Source: Piliocolobus tephrosceles (Eukaryota; Chordata; Mammalia; Primates; Cercopithecidae). From it: DNA of 64,000 nt. Location of the stretch: positions 123,996,275 to 124,060,274 of the forward strand of contig NC_045441.1 of NCBI RefSeq assembly GCF_002776525.5, written 5' to 3'. The notes below the pieces were generated by a model. That model was not told the DNA's origin and searched no databases. It worked only from the letters and a program-made list of their open reading frames with translations. The translations under genes were made by a program, and so were the position numbers. Positions 46,060-57,045 of this stretch are shown here, piece after piece (position 1 is the stretch's first letter; every line of letters begins with the position of its first letter).

Positions 46060-46160
46060 TCCATCCTGTCTCATCCTGGTCACCTGCTTTGACCTTTGAC
46101 CTGAGTCACCCTTGGTCACCTGCTTTGACCTAAGTCATCTTTGATTACCTGTTCCTAACC
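46060..46160. promoter_or_regulatory. GGTCACCTG repeats with a perfect DR1 motif
   Basis: GGTCACCTGCT occurs three times (from about 46050, 46077 and 46113). Between them TGACCTTTGACCT (46090-46102) is the complement of AGGTCA-A-AGGTCA, the DR1 site bound by HNF4, PPAR/RXR and related receptors. Function not shown; the site is in LTR-derived DNA. Confidence 0.45.
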
Positions 46161-46479
46161 ATCCTTCCCACCAAACTACTCACCCTGCCACTCTGACTCA
46201 TGCCCCTGCCCTCTTTAAAATAGCCAGTCAGAACTGGCTTAGACTGTGCGGTCCAACCCTAGCCAATAGGGAATGACACAGCAGTAGGGGCTACCTGCAT
46301 CAGGAATAAGAACTGCTGCCCCTCCCCTGTCCAGGTGTGCTCTTGCCATTGTTCCATCTTCAAGGGGCACCCTTTCTGCAGAAAGTAAAGTTTGCCTTTC
46401 TGAGAAAATTGCATTTACGTTTGAGTGCGATTTCTTTGCGGCACTGGAGAACAAGCATTTTGCATTTCTAACACTGACC

Positions 46480-47785
46480 AATTAATTTTGCCTACTTTTT
46501 AGTTCAAAGAAAGGTTTTCAATGATCTGGACCCCTTATCTGGTCATGGATAAAATTGCTACTGCTGTTTATAGATTAAAAATAAGAAAGAATGGCAGAGA
46601 AATAGGTCACTGTGCTTTGCAGGTATTGGGTACTCTATCCATGATATTGCGGCACTGCATAAGCAGTGGTGGTTATGGAGGTGGTCTTGACCTTCTGTAT
46701 TATGTGTCTTCTCTACAAATGGCCAGCCCACGCACATTCACACTGGTTCAATACCTGGTGGCCACAAGCCTTTCAAATCTGTTGATGCGATTTGCATTGC
46801 TATCTGCGTTTTTCCCTCTCCTTACCTTTGATCTATTGAACCCTTGAAATGAGCCCTGCCTTTGCTGCTTCTCACATTCCTCTCAGCCCATCAGAATCAC
46901 TTTATAGAGACAGGCCTAACAGTGGCAAGAGGAATGAGAAATGGGGAAGAGGTCCTCTGTCCTCTGGAGGCGAACTTACCCCTGGCATTTTTAACCAGAC
47001 TAGTGAGGATCCGGTTCCCTGTAGAAACACAGCTTCAGTTCTCTAGACCAGCTTCAGACATACTTCGGGTTTAAAAAGGTGGTTGTAGGCTGGCCTGAGA
47101 GCCCAAGTGTCATGGTGTTGAAAGTTTCAAAAGCCAATTTACAATGAAGGTCTTAGAACCAACCTCTTCGTAAATGTATTGCTGCCTGGATCTATTTCCA
47201 AGCCTAATTGAATTTTTAAGAGGAGTCTTTAGATAATCTGTAAACCTGATTCATTTAGTCATTCATTCAGCAAATACTCATTGAGGGTTTCGCATTCTAG
47301 TGAATACTGCTGTACTCACTGAGCATTAAGAACATCAAAAAGGACAAAGCACAGGCTCTGGCCTCAAGGATTCTGTTGTCTTCTGACCTCCCACTCAGCT
47401 TAGCATTATCTACATCAGTGTTCTCAGTTTTCATTTCTTTTTTCCTGTGACCTTCTGAAATAAATGCATTTTATTTTGTAACTCCAGTACCTATACACTA
47501 TATATGTATATACATTTGAAACAAAAATTTCACAAAACAGTGCTCACCCTTGCTGTGTACAGTGTCATCTGGTATTTTCTATACGATTCTGTTTCATTTT
47601 AAAATGCTGGTCACCCACTAAATAGATTTCAGAAGCTGCAGATGGGTCCCAAACCGAAGTTTGAAAACCACTGAACATACCACATGACCTTGGTATCTCT
47701 GGTCCCTGCCTTCAGGGCAGCTTAGGAAGCTATGTTGGCTGGTAACCACCCAGGCTGCCAGCTACATGGGTCAGCATGGAGGTTT
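46480..47785. other. Intron, nothing firmly assigned
   Basis: About 1.3 kb. The 108-codon frame at 46521-46847 has no recognisable domain. 47255-47390 ('cattcattcagcaaatactcattgagggtttcgcattctag') may be an old L2-type fragment. Confidence 0.4.
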
Positions 47786-48156
47786 TTTGTTTTTGTTTTA
47801 ATTTAATTAGTTTTGTTTTTTTCGAGAGAAGGTCTCTGGTCACTCAGGCTGGAGTGCAGTGGCGCAACCTTGGCTCACTGCAGCCTCAACCTCCTGGGCT
47901 TACGCGATCCTTTGTGTGCCACCATGCCCTGATAATTTTTTGCATTTTTTTTTTAGAGATGGGGCCTTGCTATGTTACCCATGCTGGTCTCAAACTCCTG
48001 GGCTCAGGCATTCCTCCCACCTCGGCCTCCCAAAAGTGATAAGCCTCCACTATCTCGGCTTACTGCAACCTCTGCCTCCCGGGTTCAAGCGATTATTCTG
48101 CCTCAGCCTCCCGAATAGTTGGGATTACAGGCATCCGCCACCATGCCTGGCTAGTC
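47786..48156 (-). mobile_element. Composite Alu: old Alu body joined to a second partial Alu
   Basis: 47810-48035 is the complement of an AluJ-like element with a shortened arm. It stops at 'cccaaaagtgat' and is followed at 48045-48154 by a fresh Alu segment that begins again at 'ctatctcggcttactgcaacctctgcctcccggg'. One duplication, TGGAGGTTT (47777-47785 and 48157-48165), brackets the whole, implying a single insertion later altered, or a chimeric insertion. Confidence 0.75.
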
Positions 48157-48179
48157 TGGAGGTTTAAGAGAAGTTTTTT

Positions 48180-48380
48180 TGGATGGGAGTCAGAGGGTGT
48201 GGATTCTGGTCTAACTCCTTCAGTAATCAGCACTGTGATCTGCAGCACTGTGATCTGCAGCAAGTCGCTTCAACTTGCTATGAAGTGGAGATGCTGATGC
48301 CTGCTCTGTGTAATTTACAGGGTGAGCAAGAACATCCAGTATCATAATGTGCATTAAGGTGTGCAGAAAAACATTAAGTA
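48180..48380 (+). repeat. MIR with a 16-bp tandem duplication
   Basis: 'gggagtcagagggtgtggattctggtctaactcc' and 'gcaagtcgcttcaacttgc' fit MIR. 'cagcactgtgatctg' is present twice in tandem (48228-48259). Confidence 0.62.
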
Positions 48381-48614
48381 CAGAGCACAGGCAAGTTATT
48401 ATTGAACAGTCTTACTTTTACAATTTCATATCAGAGGAACAACTTGGAGGGACCATTTGTTCTTTGTAGATCTGGGAAAGGATTCTTGAACAAGGCTATA
48501 ATATGATGCCACTTCATAAATGGAAATCTCAGGGTGGCATTTGTTTGTGATATTAAAACTAGGTTTGAATTGAAGAAGCTCAGCCAAGTTACCCTGGTCC
48601 CTCTTCCCTTAAAT
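48381..48614. other. Intron, nothing assigned
   Basis: About 230 bp between the MIR and an Alu, with no recognisable element. Confidence 0.4.
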
Positions 48615-48631
48615 ACTTTTTTCTGGTTTTA

Positions 48632-48914
48632 TTTTTTATTTTTATTTTTTGAGATGGAGTCTCACTCTGTCACCCAGGCTGGAGTGCAGTGGCGCGGTCT
48701 CAGCTCACTGCAACCACCACCTTCTGGGTCTAAGCACTTCTCCAGCCTCAGCCTCCCAAGTAGTTGGGATTACAGGCATGAGTTTTGTATTTTTGTAGCG
48801 ACAGAGTTTCGCCATGTTGGCCAGGCTGGTCTTGAACTCCTGACTTCGGGTGATCCACCAACCTCAGCCACCCAAAGTGCTGGCATTATAGGCGTGAGCT
48901 ACTGTGCCTGGCCA
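48632..48914 (-). mobile_element. Alu, minus strand, with deletion
   Basis: Complement of Alu, lacking the 'ccaccacacccagctaatt' segment. The target-site duplication TTTTTCTGGTTTTA is at about 48618-48631 and 48915-48928. Confidence 0.9.
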
Positions 48915-48929
48915 TTTTTCTGGTTTTAA

Positions 48930-49252
48930 AATCAAGGAAGCAACTAGGTGGTTGTTGGGTTGTTAAGTCATGAGCCTATTTGTAACGGAGTGTGTTTTGC
49001 CTATTATCTGCTCTAACCCAGTAGATTTGTAAACACTAATTTATACTGTTTGTAAGACCATTTTTTATTAAAAGCAACTAATAGTTAATAAAAGCAACCA
49101 CTGATAGAGATAATTTTATCAAGAAGAGTTTAAAATAGTAAACTTTTAGATCAAATATGGCAGTTTCCTCATTTATCTTTCACTTTTCCTTTTGTAACTA
49201 TACTAAACCTCATCTTACACAGACATTGGTTAGAACAAATGCCTCTTTCTTT
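48930..49252. other. Intron, nothing assigned
   Basis: About 320 bp. A short repeat, 'taaaagcaac', occurs at 49069 and 49089. Confidence 0.4.
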
Positions 49253-49541
49253 CTTTTTTTTTGAGACAGAGTTTCACTCTTGTTGCCCAGGCTGGAGTGC
49301 AATGGCACAATCTCAGCTCACTACATCTGCCTCTCAGGTTCAAGCGATTCTCCTGCCTCAGCCTCCCGAGTAGCTGGGATTACAGGCACCCGCCACCACG
49401 CCTGGCTATTTTTCCATTTTTAGTAGAGACGGGGTTTCACCATGTTAGCCAGGCTGGTGTTGAAATCCTGACCTCAGGTGATCCACCTGCCTGGGCCTCA
49501 CAAAGTCCTGGGATTTCAGGCATGAGCTACCACGCCCGGCC
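49253..49541 (-). mobile_element. Alu, minus strand
   Basis: Complement of a full Alu from 'ttgagacagag' to 'cacgcccggcc'. The flanks 'aatgcctctttc' and 'aatgcttttttc' are a decayed duplication. Confidence 0.9.
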
Positions 49542-49684
49542 AGAATGCTTTTTTCAAGGCCTGCTGAATTCCTATTCGTGACCTCATCTACCCTAGAGCT
49601 GTGCCTTACAGGCTAGCTCTGCCTGCTGCATTAGCTCTTCTTTTCTCTACCTTTTCATGTCTGTTTATTGATCTTTCTTGTTTG

Positions 49685-49984
49685 TTTTTGTTTTTGTTTT
49701 GAGACAGGGTCTTGCTCTGTCTCCCAAGCTAGAGTGCAGTGGTACTATCTCGGCTCACTGCAGCCTCAACCTCCTGGCCTCAAGCAATCTTCCCACCTCA
49801 GCCTCCTGAGTAGCTAGGACTACTGGTGCGTGCCACCGCTCCTAGTTAATTTTTAAAATTTTTTTGTAGAGACGAGGTCTCACTATGCTGCCCGGGCTGG
49901 TGTCACACTCCTGGACTCAAGAGATCCTCCTGCCCTGGGCTCCCAAAGCGTAGGGATGACAGACATGAGTCACCACACCCAGCC
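49685..49984 (-). mobile_element. AluJ-like, minus strand
   Basis: Complement of an old Alu ('gacagggtcttgctctgtctcccaagctagagtg', 'gacgaggtctcactatgctgcccggg'). Flanks 'gtttattgatct' and 'gtttgctgatct' are the likely duplication. Confidence 0.88.
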
Positions 49985-50639
49985 TGTTTGCTGATCTGTT
50001 TTTAAAAGGAATGTCTACATTCACCTTTTCTAGGACTCAGTTCTCCAAATCACTCTACCTTTCACTTTGTAAGTAACAGTGGGAAAAATAAAATAACAAT
50101 AAAATAAAATAAAAACAAAACTATATTCACCCCAAAGAGAAGAAAATAATTGACCCCTTTTGCCCTTTAAGAGTGAAAATATTTGTTACACAAATCAGCA
50201 ACGTCCACCAAAGGCCACTGCTCATCAGCTCTTAGTGTAGTTTCCAGAGAAAACATCCAAAATGCATAAAAGTGAAGCAGTTTTTTTTATACCCAGCTTT
50301 AAGCTGATTTCATGACTGTCGTATAGCTTCTTTGTAGATACTTTCTGCAGCTGTTTCATGAATGTTATGGTATGCCTGCTAATTGAATTGAAAAAGACTG
50401 AGTTCACATGGCTTTTGAATCAGTAAGCTGAAGCCCAGAGGAGTTAGGTACACTGGACTGAAAGCAGAAGGGAAGGCTTTAAAGAGCAGCTGATGGTTCA
50501 TCTTCACTCATAGCTGCACTGCAGGTTGCACGAAAGAGTCTCAGCGCCCCTCCGGCCACCCAGCCCTAGCCCTCGCAGCACTAAATGGGTACATTCTTGA
50601 CAAATAAGAAACTGGGGCCCGATACACTGATTCCCACAT
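49985..50639. other. Intron, nothing assigned
   Basis: About 650 bp including an (AAAAT)n-like patch at 50083-50120. No exon recognised. Confidence 0.4.
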
Positions 50640-50810
50640 CTGTATTTAGATCCCACTCATGACTCAGTGTATGACCACAAGCAGGTCACTTAATTTCACC
50701 GGCCTAAGTTTCTCCATCTGTTAAAGATGTCTGTTGTCTGTCTTATAGGTGTAAATGAAAGGAACTAGCTATGCAAAGTACATAAACCACAGTGGATGCC
50801 TGATCAGTGT
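50640..50810 (+). repeat. MIR fragment
   Basis: 'tttagatcccactcatgactcagtgtatgaccacaagcaggtcacttaatttc', 'gtttctccatctgttaaa' and 'ctatgcaaagtacataaac' are in MIR order. Confidence 0.7.
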
Positions 50811-51249
50811 GACATTTCCATCTTTTCCCTTTCCCTCTGAACACTCCCCTCCCCAAAGACCCATGAAGAGAAATGGCATGATATCTTCTGCCAACAAACT
50901 GGTAGATACTGGGGTGAAATCAGCGGAATTCAATTTGTGATTGGCATGCACTTACTAAAACATCCTTCTGCTTTCAGGAAAATTAGAGCTCTTTATTTCA
51001 GATGGAGTTATCTCATTGGCTTACTATTTAAAATGAGAATTTGTACCATTATACATCGGCTAACTCTGATGTTAAAGGAAACTTGCTAAAAACTGATTTT
51101 TTTTTTTTGGCAAAATATAGAATTACTACTTTTCTTGGTGGGCCTAAACCAGATTCAGTGCCAAGAGGGAAGTAGGAAGAAGTAGGGGTTTTTTTGCCAG
51201 CAGATGCCACCAATCTTGAAGTATTCTGGACAAGTGAGGAGAGCATAAA
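50811..51249. other. Intron, nothing assigned
   Basis: About 440 bp; a T10 run at 51099-51108. No exon recognised. Confidence 0.4.
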
Positions 51250-51480
51250 TTAAGACTGTTGACTTCAAAATCCAGATAAACTTGAATCCAAATCCTAGTC
51301 CCATCATCTTATCAACTATGTGCCCTTGAGCGAGTTACTGACTCTCTCTGAGTTTCTCAGTTGATTCATCTACAGAAAGAGGAAGATATATGTAAAGTGG
51401 CTAGCACAGTGCCTGGTGCTTACTCAGTGCTCAAGGGGTGGGAATGGGGGGAACGTAGGTGTTTAACAATAATTATTGCC
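51250..51480 (+). repeat. MIR, near full length
   Basis: 'gaatccaaatcctagtcccatcatcttatcaactatgtgcccttgagcgagttactgactctc' then 'aaagtggctagcacagtgcctggtgcttactcagtgctc' match MIR core and 3' end. Confidence 0.85.
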
Positions 51481-51543
51481 ATGAACTGGGTGCGTAGGAG
51501 ATGCTTCTGGGTAATCACAAAAGCATGAGTGACTGTGATGAGT

Positions 51544-52006
51544 TGTATTAGTTTCTGAGGGCTGCTTTGCTTGTAAATTACAAAGTACTATAAGCCAGGT
51601 ATCTTAGAACAATAGACACTTACTGTCTCACAGTTGTGGAGGCTAGAAGTCTAGAAGCAGAGTGTCAGTAGGGTCATGCTCCCTCTGAAACCTGTAGGGG
51701 AGGATCCCTCCTTGCCTCCTGTAGCTTCTGGCAGCTCCAGATGTTCCTTGGCTTGTGCCAGCATAACTCCAGTGCTTCCATAATTTCGTATGGCATTCTC
51801 CCTATGTCCCTTCACAGAGGCTTCGCTCTGTGTCTGTGTTTGTGTCCAAAGGACACCAGCCACACTGGATTAGGACTCATCCTAATGACCTCATCTTGAT
51901 TACATCTGCAAATACTCTATTTCCAAATCAGGTCACATCCTGAGGTACTGGGGGTTAAGACTTCAAAATAGTTTTGGAGGTGGAGGAGACAGTTCAACCC
52001 ATCATC
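51544..52006 (-). mobile_element. MLT1-type MaLR LTR, minus strand, nearly complete
   Basis: 'tgtattagtttctgagggctgc' at the left through 'ctcacagttgtggaggctagaagtc', 'cctaatgacctcatcttgattacatctgcaaatactctatttcc' and 'gaggtactgggggttaagacttc' to 'cagttcaacccatca' covers almost the whole LTR as the complement. Confidence 0.88.
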
Positions 52007-52824
52007 TGAGTGTACATACTTCTAGATTAAATGCAGTGAGCCTGCGCATTACCTCTACATTGTAGAATTGGCTGAGGTCTCCACACATTGGGCAAATTTC
52101 CTGCAACCTAGGGAGGCCTAATGTGAAAAATGATATTGTGATATTGGTTAGCTTTCTAAGTGAATATTTTCTTGTCACAAAAGAGCAAAAGTTCCCTAGA
52201 CTCAAGCATAGGCAGGGACTTTCCTTTGAACCTCACCGAGTGAAGGGCAACCAGGAAGTGTGTGTATGTCCATTCACCCCAAAGGAAACAGCCTTGCATC
52301 ATAGACTGAGCCATCCCAGGTCTACATAAGTTCATACCATGGGGAATATTTTTCCTACTTGCTCTCCCTTTCCTGTATACATGTTCAAATGTCTGACATT
52401 AATGAAACATTCAGTGTGATCCAGGGAAGTATTATGAGTCTGTTTTTCCTGAATCTGAAGGTTTTGGGGCTGGGAGGGATATCATGTAAACCACCCCTAC
52501 TCCCAGGGAATGGAGTGGCTCTGTGATCCAGCTACCCCTTGGAGCCTAGGAAGGCTTACGTTTCATGAGCCAACCTTGGGGCTGCAGGGAAATCTCCATC
52601 CAAGATCCCCAGATACCAGAGGACAAAAGGAACACAGCAAAGGGAAAAACTGAACATCCAAAAGAATAAATTTACAATCTGCCACAGAAGGCATCTGAAA
52701 AAGTCAGGTGGGCTGCCACTTCAGTGTAATGAACCACTCACCTAAATAAATAGTACAAGGTGCTAGAAATTGTTGAAACATGATTATTAACAAAGTAGAA
52801 TCCTTTAATCCTTAAACTGACTAC
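52007..52824. other. Intron, nothing assigned
   Basis: About 800 bp between two MLT1 copies; no exon or nameable repeat. Confidence 0.4.
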
Positions 52825-53868
52825 TGTATTCCTTTCCTAGGGCTACCTTAACAAAGTATCACGTACTCTGTTGCTTAAAATAACAGGTTGTCCTTCAATA
52901 GGTGAATGGATAAAGGACTTCAGTGGATGAGTGTATAAATAAACTGTGGTGTATCCAGACAACAGAATATTACTCAGAACAAAAACCAAATGATCTATTC
53001 AGCCATGAAAAGACATGGAGAAAACATAAGTGCATATTACTAAGTGAAAGAAGCCAGTCTGAAAAGGCTGCATGCTGTAGGATTCCAACTCGGTGACATT
53101 CTGAAAAAGGCAACACTATGGAGATGGTAAAAAGATCAGTGGTTTCTAGGCGCTACGGCAAGAAGGGAGGGATGAATAGGCAGAGCACAGAGGATTTTTA
53201 GGGCAGTGAAAATAGTTGGTATGACGCTACATTTGTCCAAGCCCATAGAATGTACAATGGCAAGAGTGAACCCTAATGTAAACTGTGGACTTCGGGTGAT
53301 TCTGATGTGTCACTGCAGGTTCATCAGTTGTAACAAATGTACTACACTGGTAGGGGATGTTTATAGTGGGAGAGGCTATGTGTGTGTGAGACAGAATATA
53401 TGGGACATCTCTGTATCTTCCTCTCAATTTTGCCATGAATGTAACACTCCTCTACAAAAATAAAGTCTTTAAAAATAAATAAATCACAAGTAGGGTTGGT
53501 TCCTTCTGAGAGCTGTGAGGAAGACTGTTCAATGCCTCTGTCCTCACTTCTGGTGGTTTGGCAGCAAGCTTTGGCATTTCTTGGCTTGTAGATGCGTCAC
53601 TCCAATCTCTGCCTTCCCATGGCCAAGACTGTCTTCCTGTGTCTCTTCTTAGCATCTGCCCTCTGTGCAGGTCTGTCTGTGTCTGAAACCAAATGTCCCC
53701 TTTTGATAAGGACATCAGTCATATTGGATTAGAACCCACCCTAATGACTTCATCTTCACTCAGTTATCTCGGTCAAGTCCCTGTTTCCAAATAAGACCAC
53801 ATTCTAGGATACTGGAGGTTAGGTCGTCTACATATCATTTTTTGGAGGACACAACTGAATGCATGACA
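52825..53868 (-). mobile_element. MLT1-type MaLR LTR, minus strand, split by L1M
   Basis: Left part 52825-52886 ('tattcctttcctagggctaccttaacaaagtatcacg') and right part 53486-53868 ('tggcatttcttggcttgtagatgcgtcactccaatctctgcc', 'aacccaccctaatgacttcatc') are one LTR. The old L1M at 52887-53485 sits between them. Confidence 0.85.
52887..53485 (+). mobile_element. Old L1M 3' end inserted in an MLT1 LTR
   Basis: 'cttcaataggtgaatggataaaggac', 'gaatattactcagaac', 'gagtgaaccctaatgtaaactgtggacttc', 'tcaattttgccatgaatgtaacactcctctac' and an A-rich tail AAAATAAATAAAT are the L1M ORF2 end and 3' UTR, in plus sense. It is 5'-truncated and inactive. Confidence 0.85.
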
Positions 53869-53935
53869 AATCCTGAAAGATTTAAAATTTTAATATGTGG
53901 TTTCGTAGTTTAATTCATAAGCAATAAGTGGGATA

Positions 53936-54216
53936 GGCCAGGTGTGGTGGCTCATGTCTGTAATCCTAGCACTTTGGGAGGCTGAGGCAGGCGGATCACC
54001 TGAGGTCAGGAGTTTGAGAACAGCCTGGTCAACATGGCGAAACTCTGTCTCTACTAAAAATACAAAAATTAGCCAGGCGTGGTGGTGTGTGCCCATAATC
54101 CCAGCTACTTGGGAGGCTGAGGCAGGAGAATCATTTGAACCCAGGAGGCAGAGGTTGCAGTGAGCCAAGATCATGCCATCGCACTCCAGTTGAGCTACAG
54201 AGTGAGACACCATCTC

Positions 54217-54247
<31 letters not shown>

Positions 54248-54253
54248 ATACAT
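53936..54253 (+). mobile_element. Alu, plus strand, with (AAAT)n tail
   Basis: Full Alu with a tail expanded to (AAAT)n at 54213-54250. The target-site duplication GCAATAAGTGGGATA is exact at 53921-53935 and 54254-54268. Confidence 0.93.
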
Positions 54254-54296
54254 GCAATAAGTGGGATAATTATTGAGTACATTTAAAATGCCAGCT

Positions 54297-54580
54297 GGCC
54301 ATGCGTGGTGGCTCACACCTGTAATCCCAATACTTTGAAAGGTCGAGGTGGGAGGATTGCTTGAGCCCAGGAGTTTGAGGCTAGCCTGGGCAACATGGTG
54401 AAATCTCGTCTCTACGTAAACTAAAAAAATTAGCCGGGCATGGTGGCATACACCTGCAGTCCCAGCTATTGAGAGGCTGAGGTGGGAGGATTGCTTAAGC
54501 TGGGAGGTCAGTGTTCTCGCCACTGCAGTCTGGCCTGGGTGACACAGTGAGATGGTGTCTTAAAATAAAAATTAATAAAT
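54297..54580 (+). mobile_element. AluJ-like, plus strand
   Basis: Old Alu ('ttgcttgagcccaggagtttgaggctagcctgggcaac'), with a deletion in the right arm. The target-site duplication is AAAATGCCAGCT (54285-54296) and AAAATGGCAGCT (54581-54592). Confidence 0.9.
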
Positions 54581-54592
54581 AAAATGGCAGCT

Positions 54593-55227
54593 GGCTGAAG
54601 TTTGTTGGGGCAGGGAGGACAGCTGGGTCCTTCCCTCACAGGTAAATACCTGTCTAAAACCATTGGGTCTAGGCAGCTTTTGCTGCTTTGTGATCAGGAA
54701 GTATTTGCTTCTTAGAAAGCTAACTAATCTCCCTGCATGGAGCTCTGATCCATCAATTCTCCATGAAGTCTGGGTATTAAACCAGCCCCAAAGAAGAACA
54801 GAAAAGGGGATTATCCTCTTCCACTAGGACACATGCCTTTTCTGACATGGGAAGATAAAGCTCTCTGATGATAAATTTCCAAGTACATTTTAATGAGAAA
54901 TGACATGGATTAAGAAAGAGATAGAGAAGATGAGAGATGAAAGGCATTCCATTTATTGGACATTTTTAGCCACAGTTCTCCTTGTACACCCCTCAAAAAA
55001 GAAAGAAAAAGTAATCAACAGGGAGGAACAAGGGGTCACAAAGAGGAGATAAGAATTTTCCCCTACATTTATTCTGCATTTCTCAGCCTTCTGTGGTGTT
55101 AATGTCATCAGTGAAAAGGCATTTAAGATCCTTAAGTTAGAAAAATCTTTTCTGCCCAATGCCCCACTTCTTGTTTGGAAACAATAACATGCTCTGCAAG
55201 ACCATCAGGATGATGATGATAAAATTA
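54593..55227. other. Intron, nothing assigned
   Basis: About 630 bp; no exon or nameable repeat. Confidence 0.4.
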
Positions 55228-55460
55228 TAAAAATGGTGAACATTCATATAGTACTAACTATATGCCAAGCTACTGTGCTAAGTACTGTGCAACTATTAGT
55301 TCATTCAATCCTTACAACTCCACTGTGACTTCAGTGGTTAGCTAATGTGTTACCTCCGTTTGCAGATGAGGAAAATTAGGCCAGAGGGGTTCACTCAGTT
55401 GCCCACCTCCTCTCTGCTTGGGCGTGTGTAAGACTGGTGCCTGGTTTTTGGCTCCAGGCT
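55228..55460 (-). repeat. MIR, minus strand, near full length
   Basis: 'ctatatgccaagctactgtgctaagtactgtgcaactattagttcattcaatccttacaac' and 'gcagatgaggaaaattaggccagaggggttcactcagttgccc' are the complement of MIR. Confidence 0.85.
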
Positions 55461-55869
55461 CGCTCCTGGTGGCTCCCCGGTCTCTCCAGTTTAACATTTA
55501 ATGAAAGTTATTCCCTGTGTTTTCAGAGCTCTAACCGCTAGTCTTTGAGTGGGTGAATCTGGCAGCAGCTATGTTATTACATCAGATCCTGCTTGATGAG
55601 CAAACTTCTCCTCCTGGAGGAGCAGGGCAGGAGGGCTGGAGAGGAAGGATCTAGCAAGAGACTTTGAGTTCTATAACTCTTTCCGTTAAATAACTAGCCC
55701 AGGGGTCTAAGTACTGCTTTACAGGCCCTAAAAAGAGGTCATGAGCGTACCTCTTTCCCCAGCAGGAGACATGGACTTCTATATAACCAGCCAATTATCT
55801 AACTCCATTGTTATTAATCTCACATAACTTTGTATGCCAATTCAAGGAAAAGAAACTCGGCATAATTTT
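55461..55869. other. Intron, nothing assigned
   Basis: About 400 bp. No exon or repeat recognised. Confidence 0.4.
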
Positions 55870-55886
55870 GGACCTCTCTATATCTT

Positions 55887-56170
55887 TTTTTTTTTTTTTG
55901 AGACAGTTTTGCTCTTATCACCCAGTCTGGAGTGCAGTGATGCGATCTTGGCTCACTGCAACCTCGGTTCAAGCAATTCTCCTGCCTCAACCTCCCAAGT
56001 AGCTGGGATTCAGGCACCCACCACCATGCCTGGCTAAATTTTGTCTTTATAGTAGAGACAGGGTTTCACCACATTGGCCAGGCTGGTCTCGAACTCCTGA
56101 CCTCAGGCAATCCACCCACCTCTGCCTCCCAAAGTGCTGGGATTACAGGCGTGAGCCACTGCGCCTGGCC
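55887..56170 (-). mobile_element. Alu, minus strand
   Basis: Complement of a full Alu. The 17-bp target-site duplication begins GGACCTCTCTATATCTT (55870-55886) and GGACTTCTCTATATCTT (56171-56187), with one difference. Confidence 0.93.
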
Positions 56171-56254
56171 GGACTTCTCTATATCTTAAGTTCTAACCCC
56201 TGCCCTGTCAAAGCCAGAGAACTGAGACCTGGAAAGAAATGAATGGGCTTTGCT

Positions 56255-56470
56255 GTCGTGTAAAGAGCCCTGACTTTGGGGTTGGCTGGGTGATGGCTAA
56301 AATGCTGTGTGTGTAATCCTGGGCAAGTGATTTGACTTCTCTGTGCCAGGTTTGCTCATCTAGATTGTAAAATAGAGCAATCATGTCTATTCAATGTTGT
56401 TCTAAGGATGAGATGAGATGTATCTGCCTGGCACCTTGTAAGTCCTGCACAAATGCAAGTTATCACTGTT
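56255..56470 (+). repeat. MIR
   Basis: 'gtgtaaagagccctgactttggggttgg', 'gtaatcctgggcaagtgatttgacttctctgtgcc', 'gtatctgcctggcaccttgtaagtcctgc' in MIR order. Confidence 0.8.
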
Positions 56471-56909
56471 AAGTAAGCTTCACTATCCTGTAAAATAATT
56501 TGTTTGTTTGACTCACTTATTCCAAGTAAGATTGGCTGGACGTGTACATTCTTCTTTATTTAAAATTATCAACGTTAGTGTTCATTTTTAAATAGACAGT
56601 GGCTATGATTTTTAGTTTTTTAGCCTTACAAATGATAAACCTAGAACTTCAACATGGAGTAAAATTGAGCAGGTTAGGTATTCCTCACTAGCAGCATAAC
56701 CCCAGAAGGGTGAGGTGATTCCTGGGGCCTCCTACAGTCTCCTAGCGGCCCTGATACCCTTTGGTTAGGGGTCCCCAGGGGAAGTTGAGAACTTAAATTC
56801 TCTCTAGTAGGCTTCAGAGCTCCTTATTTGAGCGGAACTGTGACATCTTGGAGAAAGAAGAGAACACCACCAGTCAGAAAAGCCCACAATTGTAGTGGTG
56901 TCCTCGTTC
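56471..56909. other. Intron, nothing assigned
   Basis: About 440 bp between two MIR copies. No recognisable element. Confidence 0.4.
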
Positions 56910-57045
56910 TGAATACAAGTCACCTAACTCCTCTGAGCCAATTTCCTCAACTATGAAATAGAAATAATAGTGCCCATCTCACAGATACTATAACTATGAA
57001 GATCAAATTGATCGCATATACATGATGAAAGTGTTTTGTAAAAAG
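56910..57045 (+). repeat. MIR 3' half
   Basis: 'aagtcacctaactcctctgagccaatttcctcaactatgaaatagaaataatagtgcccatctcacagata' is the MIR 3' half. Confidence 0.75.

Larger units (their letters stand above)
45870..46472 (+). mobile_element. LTR of an endogenous retrovirus-like element (left end uncertain)
   Basis: The right part, 'cagaaagtaaagtttgcctttctgagaaaattgca ... gatttctttgcggcactggagaacaagc ... ttctaaca', looks like the R/U5 end of an ERV LTR. Upstream, a TTTAAAATAG box at 46215-46224 could be its TATA-like element. It includes two local tandem repeats. The left boundary and target-site duplication are not resolved. No internal retroviral genes flank it. Confidence 0.55.

Noticed and set aside
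46521..46847. 108-codon plus-strand frame
   Set aside because: No recognised family and no exon signals; treated as chance.
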